Source of the DNA: Gammaproteobacteria bacterium
GTDB taxonomy: Bacteria; Pseudomonadota; Gammaproteobacteria; Burkholderiales; Burkholderiaceae_C
NCBI GenBank assembly: GCA_018820395.1
Contig: JAHJOG010000012.1
Coordinates: forward strand, 1-35,526
Length of the DNA stretch: 35,526 nucleotides
Direction of reading: 5' to 3'
Part shown: positions 10,187 through 18,660 of the stretch, one piece after another
Numbering within the stretch: position 1 is the stretch's first letter
How the letters are laid out: each line of letters starts with the position of its first letter
The notes under the pieces: generated by a model
Told to the model about the DNA's origin: nothing
The model's input: only the letters and a program-made list of their open reading frames with translations
Database searches by the model: none
Made by a program: the position numbers and the translations under genes

Positions 10187-11341
10187 CTAGAAGTCGACCA
10201 AGCTCAATCCGATGTTGAGCACCGTCCGTTTGCGGTTGTAGTCGATCAGCGAGTCGCCATAGCCGTAGAAAAGCTGGGTGTGAAAACGCAGGTTGCTCTT
10301 GAGCGGATCGCCGATGGCCTTGAGCCATTCGAGCCGCGCCGAGCCACGGCCGCTGGACCGCAGGTTGTTGCGCACGGTCAGTGCGAGCGTGTTGTCGCGG
10401 TTGATGTTCCAGGCGGTGGTGAGTTCGGCACGTCCGACGAAGTCGGCGATGTCCGGGTTGTCGTCGCTGGAGGCATCTTCGGGAAGGCGGTACCAGACCC
10501 GGCCGGTGACCGTGAATCGGTTGTCCAGTTCTGCTCCAGCCATGAGATAGGCTCGATTCCAGCTGCGCGAATAGGGAAGGCTCTGTCCGTTGGACTGGTG
10601 CACGAGTCCGAGGCCGCTGTAGCGCCACCGCCAGCCGCCCGGCAGGCGCACATCGGTCGGATAGACGTACATCAACTCCGGCTCATGGTCGGTGGTGCGG
10701 AACGGCCGCGAAATGCTGCCGTTGAAGATCTGCCAGTTGGACACCTGCGAGTAGCCGAACCAGAGCGAGTCTTTTCTGGCCGGATCGTTCTGGGTCAGGA
10801 GGCCCTGCGCGAGCTTGGTCCGCACCGACAGGCCGATGCGCATCTCCTGCGCCTGGTAGTCGATGGCCCTGCCGGTGTGGCCAGCCGCGGGCGAGGTCGG
10901 CACGCCGGGCCTTTCGCTGGCGACCGACATCGAGACGTTGAGGGGGCGATAGCCGCGAAACGCGAATGTGCCGCAGTCGGTGCCGGTCTCGAGCTCCCAG
11001 AAGCGCGACAAGGTCGAGTACTGACGGTCCTTGCAGCCTTCCTCGGTTGCGACCGAGACCACGCGCGTTGCGGGCACGGATGCATCGACCGGCGGGGGCT
11101 GGGTGTCCGCCAGCACCGGCGGCGCAGGAGGAACCGCTGCGGCCGGAAGCGTCTGCTGTTGGGCCCAGCGGTCGAAGCAGGCGAGCCGCGCGTCCTTGTT
11201 GTTCCCCAGGGCCTGGCATTGCTGCCAGGTGAGTTGCGACTCGGCCAGCGGGCTCGGCGGCGTGTTGACGGCTTGCGCCTGCGCGTGGCCGGCGGCGAGC
11301 GTCGCCAGCAGGGCACCGAACGAGAGAGTCTGTGTGTTCAT
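10187..11341 (-). CDS. pldA: Outer membrane phospholipase A (OMPLA)
   Basis: 384-residue outer membrane beta-barrel esterase that hydrolyses phospholipids in the outer leaflet, normally a dimer activated by calcium when membrane asymmetry is lost. A signal peptide covers about residues 1-23 (cleavage near AQA). The catalytic motif is GLVHQSNGQS, with His248 and Ser250; Asn262 lies at the same offset as N156 from H142/S144 in E. coli OMPLA, so the triad is complete. The last residue is Phe, as for a barrel end. The N-terminal 110 residues form an extra Cys-containing region (QQCQALGNNKDARLACFDRW) seen in betaproteobacterial versions. Its ATG overlaps the stop of the lipoprotein gene upstream (ATGA), so translation is probably coupled. 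Confidence 0.93.
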   Translation of the reverse strand: MNTQTLSFGALLATLAAGHAQAQAVNTPPSPLAESQLTWQQCQALGNNKDARLACFDRWAQQQTLPAAAVPPAPPVLADTQPPPVDASVPATRVVSVATEEGCKDRQYSTLSRFWELETGTDCGTFAFRGYRPLNVSMSVASERPGVPTSPAAGHTGRAIDYQAQEMRIGLSVRTKLAQGLLTQNDPARKDSLWFGYSQVSNWQIFNGSISRPFRTTDHEPELMYVYPTDVRLPGGWRWRYSGLGLVHQSNGQSLPYSRSWNRAYLMAGAELDNRFTVTGRVWYRLPEDASSDDNPDIADFVGRAELTTAWNINRDNTLALTVRNNLRSSGRGSARLEWLKAIGDPLKSNLRFHTQLFYGYGDSLIDYNRKRTVLNIGLSLVDF

Positions 11342-11787
11342 TGCTTTGCTTCGATCTTGATCATGGTGAAGGAGCGGATGCTTTCGTCCGCGGCATTGCG
11401 GCGCGTGCCTCGCAGCTGCGTGCCGCAGCCCTGGCTCGCCAACTCGGCCACCCACACGCCGCTGATCTCGCGGCCGTCCACGGACTCGTCCAGCGCGAGC
11501 TGTCCCTCGTCGTTGACGTCGCCGGCAAGCTGGGCCGTGGTGGCGGGGCCGGCGCCGGCAGTGCGGCGGACGCTTCCGCGCACGCCTGCGTATTCGGGAT
11601 GCGGCGCCAGCTGCAGTTCGACCGTTTCGGCGGAGCCGTCGAAGCGCGCCTGCCAGTGGCCGTAAAGGGCCTGGGGCGGGAGGTCGAGAGCGCTGGCCGG
11701 GCACGTCGGCCCGAGAGCAGCGCATCCCGCAAGCGCGATGCTGGCGACGGTCGTGGCGAGCGCCGTCGCTGCCCTGCGCATCGTCAT
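11338..11787 (-). CDS. Small lipoprotein of unknown function
   Basis: 149-residue protein with a lipoprotein signal: RR near the N-terminus, a hydrophobic core and the lipobox LAGC with Cys22 as the lipidated residue. The mature part (for example YGHWQARFDGSAETVELQL and EISGVWVAELASQGCGTQL) looks like a small beta-sandwich or barrel domain, with a second Cys pair candidate (Cys29 and the GCGT cysteine). No family name is assigned. It is wedged between rep and pldA with four-base overlaps on both sides, so it is expressed with them. A role together with the phospholipase in the envelope is plausible but inferred from context only. Confidence 0.85.
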   Translation of the reverse strand: MTMRRAATALATTVASIALAGCAALGPTCPASALDLPPQALYGHWQARFDGSAETVELQLAPHPEYAGVRGSVRRTAGAGPATTAQLAGDVNDEGQLALDESVDGREISGVWVAELASQGCGTQLRGTRRNAADESIRSFTMIKIEAKQ

Positions 11788-13874
11788 GTCGACGCTGCGG
11801 CCGCCGCCGCGCTGAGTGCCGCCTTGCGCGCGAACTCCGCACGCAGCGCCTTGATCTTCTCGCGCGGGTCTTCCTTGGCGGTCTTGAGGTCGAGCGCCAT
11901 TTCGGCGATGAAGCGGCTCGGCTGCGCGGCGACCATTTCGCGGCCTTTCTTGCGTCGCTTGGTCCAGCTCACCACGAGACTGCGCTGCGCCCGCGTGATG
12001 CCGACGTACATGAGGCGGCGCTCTTCCTGCAGCCGTTCCAGCGTGCTGTCGCTGATCTGCTGCTGGCGGCCGCCGTCGTCGTCGAGCTTGAAGGGGAGCA
12101 AGCCTTCGGTCACGCCGACCAGCATGACGTGGGGCCACTCGAGTCCCTTGGCCGCATGCAGCGTCGACAGCGTCACCACGTTCTGATCCTGCTCGCGTTC
12201 GCTGATGGTCGACAGCAGCGAGATGGTCTGCGCGACCTCGAGCAGCGACTTGCGCTCGGTTTGCACGTCGGCCCCGGATGCGTCGGCGATCTGGCCGCCG
12301 CAGCGCTGGGCCATCCAGTCGCAGAACTCGAGCACGTTGGTCCATCGGCTGGCGGCCAGCTGCTCGCTGTCCTCGCCGTCGTAGAGGTGCTTCTCGTAGT
12401 CGATGTCCTTGAGCCAGTCGGTGAGAAACGCGCGTGCGTCTTCGGCGCCGAGCGTGCGGCGCGCGCGGTATTCGAGGTCGTTGACGTAGCGGCCGAATTC
12501 GTGGAGGTCTTGCAGCGCGCGCTTGGGGAGCACGCTCGGAAGCGACGGCGAGAACAGGGCCTCGAAGAGGCTGAGCTTGTATTGGCTCGCGAAGGTGCCG
12601 AGGCTCGCGAGCGTCGCGTGGCCGATGCCGCGCTTGGGCGTGGTGACGGCGCGCAGGAAGGCGGGATCGTCGTCGCTGTTGACCCACAGCCTGAACCATC
12701 CGCACAGGTCCTTGATCTCGGCGCGATCGAAGAAGCTCTGGCCGCCGGACACCTTGTACGGAATCTGCGCCTTTCGCAAGGCCTGTTCGAACACGCGCGC
12801 CTGATGGTTGGCGCGGTACAGGATGGCGAAGTCGCGAAACTCCTTGTGCTGCTCGCCCTGCGAGGTGGCTTCGCTGCCGCGCAATGTCTGGATGCGCGCC
12901 ACCGCGCGTTCGGCTTCGTGGGCCTCGTGGTCGGCATCGACCACGCGCACCGGTTCGCCTTCGCCGAGTTCGCTGAAGAGCGTCTTGGGAAACAGCTTGG
13001 GGTTGGGGCCGATCACCTGGTTGGCCGCGCGCAGGATGGCGCTGGTGCTGCGGTAGTTCTGTTCGAGCTTCACCACCTTGAGCTGCGGGAAATCGATCGG
13101 CAGCCGCTTGAGGTTGTCCAGCGTGGCGCCGCGCCAGCCGTAGATCGACTGGTCGTCGTCGCCCACTGCCGTGAAGCGGCCGCGCGTGCCGACCAGAGCC
13201 TTGAGCACTTCGTACTGCGTGGCGTTGGTGTCCTGGTATTCATCGACCAGCACGTGGGCCAGCGCAGCCTGCCACTTGGCCCGCACCTCGTCGTGTTCGG
13301 ACAGGAGCTTGAGCGGCATGCCGATCAGGTCGTCGAAGTCCACGCTCTGGTAGGCGGCGAGGCGTTCTTCATAGCGGCCCATGATGCGGGCCGTGATGCG
13401 CTCGTTGTCGTCGGCCGCCTGGGCTTCGGCCTGGGCCGCGTTCAGGCCCATGTTCTTCCACTTGCTGATGGTCCATTGCCAGATGCGCGCCGTGGCGGCG
13501 TCGGTGGTCCCGCCGGCATCCTTGAGGATGCGCGTCACATCGTCGCTGTCGAGGATGCTGAAGGCCGGCTTGAGCCCGAGGGCCGCGCCGTCTTCGCGCA
13601 TCATTCGCACGCCCAGCGCGTGAAAGGTGCAGACCACCACGCCCTTGGCGTTGCGTCCGATCAGGCCCTTGGCGCGCTCGCGCATTTCCGCGGCGGCCTT
13701 GTTGGTGAAGGTGATCGCGGCGATGCGTTTGGGCTCGACACCGGCCTGGATCAGGCGCGCGATCTTGTGCGTGATCACCCGCGTCTTGCCGGACCCGGCC
13801 CCTGCGAGCACCAGGCAAGGACCGTGCAGGTAGTTGACGGCTTCCTGTTGCGCGAGATTGAGACCGGAGGACAT
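11784..13874 (-). CDS. rep: ATP-dependent DNA helicase Rep (UvrD/Rep superfamily 1A)
   Basis: 696-residue 3'-5' helicase that helps replication forks past protein roadblocks. Motif I AGAGSGKT (Lys30), motif Ia ITFTNKAAAEMRER, motif II LVDEYQDTN, motif III GDDDQSIYGWRGA, motif IV LEQNYRST, motif V LSTLHAAKGLEW and motif VI RRLMYVGITRAQ are all present in order. E. coli Rep is 673 residues, so length and arrangement fit Rep slightly better than UvrD, and the C-terminus lacks the longer UvrD tail. It is divergent from the AEC transporter gene and is the first gene of a rep - lipoprotein - pldA unit. Confidence 0.92.
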   Translation of the reverse strand: MSSGLNLAQQEAVNYLHGPCLVLAGAGSGKTRVITHKIARLIQAGVEPKRIAAITFTNKAAAEMRERAKGLIGRNAKGVVVCTFHALGVRMMREDGAALGLKPAFSILDSDDVTRILKDAGGTTDAATARIWQWTISKWKNMGLNAAQAEAQAADDNERITARIMGRYEERLAAYQSVDFDDLIGMPLKLLSEHDEVRAKWQAALAHVLVDEYQDTNATQYEVLKALVGTRGRFTAVGDDDQSIYGWRGATLDNLKRLPIDFPQLKVVKLEQNYRSTSAILRAANQVIGPNPKLFPKTLFSELGEGEPVRVVDADHEAHEAERAVARIQTLRGSEATSQGEQHKEFRDFAILYRANHQARVFEQALRKAQIPYKVSGGQSFFDRAEIKDLCGWFRLWVNSDDDPAFLRAVTTPKRGIGHATLASLGTFASQYKLSLFEALFSPSLPSVLPKRALQDLHEFGRYVNDLEYRARRTLGAEDARAFLTDWLKDIDYEKHLYDGEDSEQLAASRWTNVLEFCDWMAQRCGGQIADASGADVQTERKSLLEVAQTISLLSTISEREQDQNVVTLSTLHAAKGLEWPHVMLVGVTEGLLPFKLDDDGGRQQQISDSTLERLQEERRLMYVGITRAQRSLVVSWTKRRKKGREMVAAQPSRFIAEMALDLKTAKEDPREKIKALRAEFARKAALSAAAAAAST

Positions 13875-13929
13875 GGACGGAAAGTCGGCGAAAGCGCTCG
13901 ATCATACGGGCCGCGACGACAATCGCCGC

Positions 13930-14940
13930 GTGCTGAACATCTTCCTGGTTACCGCTCCTTTCTTCGCGCTCATCGCTGCAGGCTACGTGGCCGCCCGCGC
14001 AGGTGTCTTGCCACTGGCGGCAATTCCCGGCCTGAACGTCTTCGTCCTGTACTTCGCGCTGCCGTGCATGTTGTTTCGATTCGGCGCCGGCGCGCCGATC
14101 GAGCAGCTGCTGGATGCGGGCGTGGCGCTGGTCTGGGGCTTCTGTGCGCTGCTTCTGGTCGCGGGCGCCGTGGCGATCGCGCGGCGGCAGCGAATGAACT
14201 GGAACGACGCGGCCTTCGGCGCGCTGGTGGCGGCGTTTCCGAACACGGGGTTCATGGGCCTCCCCTTGCTGGTCGCCTTGCTCGGCGACCGTGCGGCATC
14301 GCCGATGATCATCACCATCGCCTTCGACATGCTGGTGACGACCTCGCTGTGCATCGCGCTGTCGCGCCTCGATGGCGCCAGCGAGGGCGGTGCAGGCAAG
14401 GCGGCCCGACAGGCGTTGCGGGGCATCGTCCAGAACCCGATGCCGTGGGCGATCGTGCTGGGCGTGGCGGCGTCGGCCACGCGCGTGCGGCTGCCCGTGC
14501 CGGTCGACCAGACGATCGCGATGCTCGCAGCCGCCGCATCACCCGTCGCGTTGTTCACGATCGGCTCGGTGCTGGCTCGCTCCGCGCTCGTCGCGCGAGA
14601 ACACCGTGCGAGCGCGGTCGTCGCGGCGGCGATGGGCTCGGTGCCCAGAGCCTCGGCGCAGGCGCCCATCCGCGACCTGTCGGCGGTGGTGGCGCTGAAG
14701 CTCGTGGTGCATCCGCTGCTTGTCTACGGAGTGGTCGGCCTCGCTGCTGCGCTCGGGTTTCCGCTGGACCGGTCAGTCGTCGTCGTGGTCGTGCTGATCG
14801 CCGCCTTGCCGAGTGCCAGCAACGTGTCGATGCTGGCGGAGCGCTTCGGCGCGGACAACGGCCGCGTGGCGCGGATCATCCTCTGGACGACGGTGATCGC
14901 GTTCTTCACTTTCCCGCTGGCGGCGGGCTGGCTCCACTAG
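13930..14940 (+). CDS. AEC-family transporter (auxin efflux carrier-like permease)
   Basis: Polytopic membrane protein of about 336 residues with roughly ten hydrophobic segments, starting directly with NIFLVTAPFFALIAAGYVAAR. The N-terminal half holds AFPNTGFMGLPLL, the conserved Asn/Pro-containing discontinuous helix of AEC permeases; the second half repeats a related fold (ALPSASNVSMLAERFG). Bacterial members export small organic acids such as malate or malonate, but the substrate here cannot be read from sequence. GTG at 13930 gives the usual N-terminus; an ATG at 13873 would add 19 polar residues and overlap the rep start codon. Its 3' end overlaps that of the convergent ClpP-like gene by 35 bases. 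Confidence 0.87.
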   Translation: MLNIFLVTAPFFALIAAGYVAARAGVLPLAAIPGLNVFVLYFALPCMLFRFGAGAPIEQLLDAGVALVWGFCALLLVAGAVAIARRQRMNWNDAAFGALVAAFPNTGFMGLPLLVALLGDRAASPMIITIAFDMLVTTSLCIALSRLDGASEGGAGKAARQALRGIVQNPMPWAIVLGVAASATRVRLPVPVDQTIAMLAAAASPVALFTIGSVLARSALVAREHRASAVVAAAMGSVPRASAQAPIRDLSAVVALKLVVHPLLVYGVVGLAAALGFPLDRSVVVVVVLIAALPSASNVSMLAERFGADNGRVARIILWTTVIAFFTFPLAAGWLH

Positions 14941-15619
14941 CGGCGGGCGACGGCGTCAGAACGCCGAGCTTGAACGGATCGGCGTCGGCGAGGTACTCGC
15001 ACTTCGACATGTCCCGCCCTTGCGATCCGTCGCAATAGAAGGTGTTGTAGACCCGGCCGAACAAGGTCGGCGACGAGGTGAAGAGCACGCCGCGTGCCGG
15101 TTGCCAGCGCTCATTGCCGGCATTGGCGACAGCCACCGGGGCGGGCTCTGTGCCCTGGCTGGCCGGGGTGACGAATTCGGCCAGCGTCCGGTGCATCTCG
15201 TCACCGCGCCAGCGGTTCGCGAGTTCGTCCGGCCGGGGCCGTGCGACCAGCGGGATCAGCAGCCCATTGACGGTCGGTCCGCGGCCGAAGCGATGTTCTT
15301 TGCCAGCCAGGAACGCGTAGGCGCAGGCGGCGTGGCATTGGCCCTTGGCCTCGGTGTTGACCCCACTCGCAGCAATTGCGCGCGCATATTCGCTTGCTGC
15401 CTCTGCCGTTCCGCCGAGGGAATTCTCGAAGACCACGGTGCGGACCTTGCCGGTGGCCAGGTGCTCGTTGAACGCTGCGAGTCCGCTGCCGTCGAGCACG
15501 CCGGTGACCAGCAGCCGGTTGCCTTCGAGTTCGAGTTCGGCCGCATTCGCGCCGACCATGGCGGCCGCGAGGGCCAAGGCCAGCGCGCACAGCATCCTCG
15601 ACATCGACAACGTGGCCAT
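14906..15619 (-). CDS. Exported ClpP/crotonase-fold protein (COG3904-like)
   Basis: 237-residue protein with a signal peptide (hydrophobic LCALALALAAAMVGANA, cleavage near residue 28). The mature part starts with short strands and then shows the ClpP-like core: ENSLGGTAEAASEYARAI, followed by GQCHAACAYAFLAGKEHRFG, where ClpP and related periplasmic proteins have their nucleophile Ser after a small-residue stretch. Here that position appears to be Ala, flanked by two Cys residues. The C-terminus is Pro/Ala rich. The ATG at 15619 has a good ribosome site (GGAGAAAT, four to five bases away); upstream in-frame codons are not family-like. Function unknown; perhaps a non-proteolytic member. It overlaps the AEC gene tail-to-tail. 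Confidence 0.75.
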   Translation of the reverse strand: MATLSMSRMLCALALALAAAMVGANAAELELEGNRLLVTGVLDGSGLAAFNEHLATGKVRTVVFENSLGGTAEAASEYARAIAASGVNTEAKGQCHAACAYAFLAGKEHRFGRGPTVNGLLIPLVARPRPDELANRWRGDEMHRTLAEFVTPASQGTEPAPVAVANAGNERWQPARGVLFTSSPTLFGRVYNTFYCDGSQGRDMSKCEYLADADPFKLGVLTPSPAASGASPPPAGK

Positions 15620-15847
15620 TATTTCTCCGGCTCTTTCGGATGGATGTTCGGACCTGAACGTGGGCTCGAACCAGTTCTCGAGCGTAGTAGCTTCCGGATC
15701 CCCCTGACCTCCCGTCAACCACTGTTTCAGAGTCTTTCCTACAGACGCCAGCCAAGTCAGCAGATAGTGTTATCTATCACTTTCGACTAATTCTTTAGTG
15801 TTCAAATTCGCTGCTATAAAGTGGTTCGCAGCCTACCGAGGATCCGT

Positions 15848-16057
15848 ATGACGAACTTGACGCGCTGGGGTTTGTGGGCCATTTGGATTGCCGCCACCGC
15901 ATGGCTCTGGAACGAAGGTGCTCTTACCGCCGGCTTGGCATGGACGGCGGGTGCCGCCAGCCTCCTGGTATTTGCCTTGCCCGTGCAGTCGCATCGGCGG
16001 CGACGTTCCGAGTTGCGGTATGTCGAGGTGGGCAAGCAGCCAATGGAGCTTTCTTGA
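15848..16057 (+). CDS. Small two-segment membrane protein (69 residues)
   Basis: Unrecognised 69-residue protein with two hydrophobic segments (about residues 6-20 WGLWAIWIAATAWLW and 24-42), joined by a short NEG loop, and a basic cytoplasmic-like tail (QSHRRRRSELRYVEVGKQ). The ATG at 15848 is preceded by GAGGAT four bases away, a reasonable ribosome site. The positive tail fits an inner-membrane hairpin. The 130-base region upstream is AT-richer and contains TATAAA (about 15815), a possible -10 box without a convincing -35 element. No family assigned. Confidence 0.6.
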   Translation: MTNLTRWGLWAIWIAATAWLWNEGALTAGLAWTAGAASLLVFALPVQSHRRRRSELRYVEVGKQPMELS

Positions 16058-16136
16058 CGCTGGGCCCGACAGGTTGATGTCACGGCGTCTAACCACCGCG
16101 CCAATCAATTGTTGGGCTGCCGAAATCCTCGAACGA

Positions 16137-18263
16137 TCAGATCGTCTGAGGATCCACGTCAATCAGCCAGCGCAACACTCCTTTCCCCTCCGGGCCACGA
16201 CGTAGTTCGTGCAGCAATTCCTGCCAGCCTGCCAGGAAGCGTTGCAGTGCTGCCCGCGAGTCGCATTCCAACAGCATCTGAGCGCGCTCGACATTGGCGA
16301 CGCGTTGAATGCTCAGAGGGACGGCCGGGTAGCGATTGACCCGCTCTGCCCCTTCGATGTGAGTTGCCTGTGCGCTGGCTGCGTTGAGGAACCCTTGTGC
16401 TGTTTCCTGTGTGCGTGCGTCGGCTCGCAACAGGGCCTGGTGGCTGAAAGGCGGCATGCCGGCGGCCGCGCGTTCTTTCAGTTCCTGCTCCGCAAAGCCC
16501 GGATAGTCGTGGCGGCGGAGCGCATCGAATAGGGGATGGCGAGGATGGTGGGTCTGGATCCACATCTCGGCGCTGGCGTTCTGTCGGGCGAGATAGGCGG
16601 CGTCGCGGCCCGCCCGGCCTGCGGACTGCATCAGCAGGCTGAAGAGGCGTTCCGGCGCGCGGAAGTCGCTTGAAAACAGGGCGCCGTCGGGGTTCAGTGC
16701 CGCCACCAGCGTGATGCGTCGAAAGTCATGGCCCTTGGCGATCATCTGCGTGCCCACCAGCACGTCGACTTCGCCGGAATGCACTGCGGCGAGCTGCGAC
16801 TCCAGTGCGCCTTCGCGGCGCGTGCTGTCGGCATCGATGCGGGCCACTCGGATCGGCTGCCCGTCGGGACGCAAGCTGCCGGCGAACAATTCGCCCAGAT
16901 GCTCCTCGAGCCGTTCCGTCCCGCGCCCGACCGGCGAAATGTCGGGGTTTCCGCAGCTGGGGCAGGCGCGCGGCACGCGCTCGGTGAACCCGCAGTGGTG
17001 GCAGCGCAGCGTGCGGTCGATCTTGTGAAACACGCGGTAGGCGCTGCAGTGCGGGCATTCGCTTTTCCAGCCGCAGTCGCCGCAGGCCAGCACCGGCGCA
17101 TAGCCGCGACGGTTCAGAAAGACCATGCTCTGTTCGCCCCGCGCGACGCGCAGGCCGATCGCTTCGAGCAACGCGCCGGAAATCACTGTCTTCGGCGGTT
17201 GCAGGCTCATGTCGACCAGATGAACCCGGGGCAGCGCGCCAGCGCCGATCCGGGCGGGCATGGCGAGGCGCAGGTAACGCCCGCCTTGGGACGGATCGCC
17301 TGGAGGGCGACTGCGGTTCCAGCTTTCCAGCGAGGGCGTGGCAGAACCGAGCACGACTTTCGCGCCGTCTCGCCGTCCGCGCCAGACGGCCAGGTCCCGA
17401 GCGGAATAGCGCGCGCCTTCCTGCTGCTTGTAGCTCGGGTCGTGTTCCTCGTCGACCACGATCAGCCGAAGCGCCGGCATCGACGCGAACACCGCCATGC
17501 GGGTGCCGAGCGCAATGCGAGCCGTGCCGCCGTGCAACGCCAACCAGCTCGCGAGGCGCTGCGGATGCGTCATGCCGCTGTGCAGGGACACGACCGCGCC
17601 TTCGCCGAAGAGCGGGGTGAAGCGTTCCTTGAAGCGGCTTTCGAGCTGCGGCGTGAGGTTGATCTCCGGGACCATCACCAGCGCCTGCGCGGATGGATCG
17701 CGCTGCAGGAGCGCTGCGACGCTGCGCAGATACACCTCGGTCTTTCCGCTGCCGGTGCTGCCGAACAGCAGGAATGGGCCGGGGTCCGATTCGATCGCCG
17801 CGAGCGTGACGGACTGTTCGTCCGTCAGCGCCGGCAGTTCGGGCGATTCCGCGGACGGCTGCACGGCGGATTTCGCCTGACGTTTCAGCCGGCGCGCCAG
17901 TTGCGTCGACGTCAGCGCTCGCAGGGAGGGTGGCAGCGCAGCCAGAGCGATTTCGCCGAGGGAGCGCTGGTAGTAACCGGCAGCGAAGACCACGAGGTCT
18001 CGCCAGCCGTCGGTGAGTGGGTCCAGTGCATCAAGCACGGCCGCAATCGGCTTGAGCTCGATACCGGTGCCCGAAGAGCCCGGTGCGCCCTGTGTGTCCT
18101 GCACTTCTTGGACGTTCCATACCACGCCCAGCACCTCCCGGCGTCCCAGCGGGACGCGCACCAAGGCGCCAATGCGGGGCGGCACGGTGCTTGCATAGCT
18201 CAGCAGATCGCCCAGGGCGCTGTGCGCAGGCGTCTGAACAGCGACGTCGACGCGCCAGATCAC
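16137..18263 (-). CDS. priA: Primosomal replication protein N' (PriA helicase)
   Basis: 708-residue superfamily 2 helicase that restarts collapsed replication forks. N-terminal DNA-binding region (residues about 1-110), then Walker A GSTGSGKT (168-175), Walker B DEEH (271-274), GSATPS (306-311), and the zinc-binding region with eight Cys (394, 397, 403, 406, 421, 424, 434, 437) that splits the helicase domain. Motifs V/VI follow (LVGTQMIAKGHDF, SAGRAGRD). Length and order are typical. It follows hemE on the same strand but is separated from it by an unusual 414-base spacer that may hold its own control region. Confidence 0.97.
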   Translation of the reverse strand: MIWRVDVAVQTPAHSALGDLLSYASTVPPRIGALVRVPLGRREVLGVVWNVQEVQDTQGAPGSSGTGIELKPIAAVLDALDPLTDGWRDLVVFAAGYYQRSLGEIALAALPPSLRALTSTQLARRLKRQAKSAVQPSAESPELPALTDEQSVTLAAIESDPGPFLLFGSTGSGKTEVYLRSVAALLQRDPSAQALVMVPEINLTPQLESRFKERFTPLFGEGAVVSLHSGMTHPQRLASWLALHGGTARIALGTRMAVFASMPALRLIVVDEEHDPSYKQQEGARYSARDLAVWRGRRDGAKVVLGSATPSLESWNRSRPPGDPSQGGRYLRLAMPARIGAGALPRVHLVDMSLQPPKTVISGALLEAIGLRVARGEQSMVFLNRRGYAPVLACGDCGWKSECPHCSAYRVFHKIDRTLRCHHCGFTERVPRACPSCGNPDISPVGRGTERLEEHLGELFAGSLRPDGQPIRVARIDADSTRREGALESQLAAVHSGEVDVLVGTQMIAKGHDFRRITLVAALNPDGALFSSDFRAPERLFSLLMQSAGRAGRDAAYLARQNASAEMWIQTHHPRHPLFDALRRHDYPGFAEQELKERAAAGMPPFSHQALLRADARTQETAQGFLNAASAQATHIEGAERVNRYPAVPLSIQRVANVERAQMLLECDSRAALQRFLAGWQELLHELRRGPEGKGVLRWLIDVDPQTI

Positions 18264-18358
18264 GGCGATGTCTCGCTAGCGCGGTTCTTTAAAGCAACTT
18301 GGAGCAAAGCGGCTTAAGTCGTTGATTTGGCTGCGCTTTGCGAATCATCCAAAGTTTG

Positions 18359-18367
18359 TGTGGATAA
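18359..18367 (-). promoter_or_regulatory. DnaA box (perfect TTATCCACA on the minus strand)
   Basis: TGTGGATAA on the plus strand is the exact complement of the consensus DnaA box. It lies 96 bases upstream of the priA start, in the AT-rich spacer. A chance match to a 9-mer is possible, but a second related box with the same orientation lies 187 bases away. Confidence 0.5.
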
Positions 18368-18479
18368 CTTTGTTGATATCCCCGGTCGACGCGCCGCCAG
18401 CCCTTGAAAATCAAGGCTCCCGTCGGAATGCCCGCAAAAAAAGCAAGTTTCTATATCCATATAAATCAACAACTTAGGA

Positions 18480-18500
18480 GTGCTATCGCTTTGGTAGCAC
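18480..18500. repeat. Inverted repeat GTGCTA-N9-TAGCAC
   Basis: Perfect 6-base arms around a 9-base loop, in the middle of the hemE-priA spacer, between the two DnaA-box-like sites. It could be a protein-binding site or RNA hairpin; no known family is recognised. Confidence 0.4.
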
Positions 18501-18545
18501 GGCCATTTATCACGTCGTCCAATTTGCGCAGCGCAACAGGAAATT

Positions 18546-18554
18546 TGTGTATAA
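18546..18554 (-). promoter_or_regulatory. DnaA-box-like site (TTATACACA on the minus strand)
   Basis: TGTGTATAA on the plus strand; its complement fits the relaxed consensus TTWTNCACA. Same orientation as the perfect box at 18359. Confidence 0.4.
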
Positions 18555-18617
18555 GTCAGCCGCTCCTCACCATCTTCCTGTGACAGAGCGCGAGAAAGAG
18601 TTTCGAGTACTTACAAC

Positions 18618-18660
18618 CTACAAAATCGCCGACTTAGCCCAGGGCAAGCCAATTTTGTAG
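18618..18660 (-). terminator. Long hairpin behind hemE
   Basis: Perfect 9-base arms CTACAAAAT (18618-18626) and ATTTTGTAG (18652-18660) enclose a second helix (CTT-A-GCCC against GGGC-AAG). It starts 17 bases after the hemE stop on the minus strand. No clean U tract follows, so it may be a non-canonical terminator, a 3' stabiliser, or a cruciform-forming site. Confidence 0.5.

Noticed and set aside
12129..15038. 969-codon open frame on the plus strand
   Set aside because: It lies antisense across rep, runs through the AEC gene in another frame and on into the ClpP-like gene. Long stopless antisense frames are expected in high-GC DNA, and the product has no family-like motifs.
16728..18317. 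529-codon plus-strand frame opposite priA
   Set aside because: The minus strand holds every PriA motif including eight zinc Cys; the antisense product has no recognisable domain.
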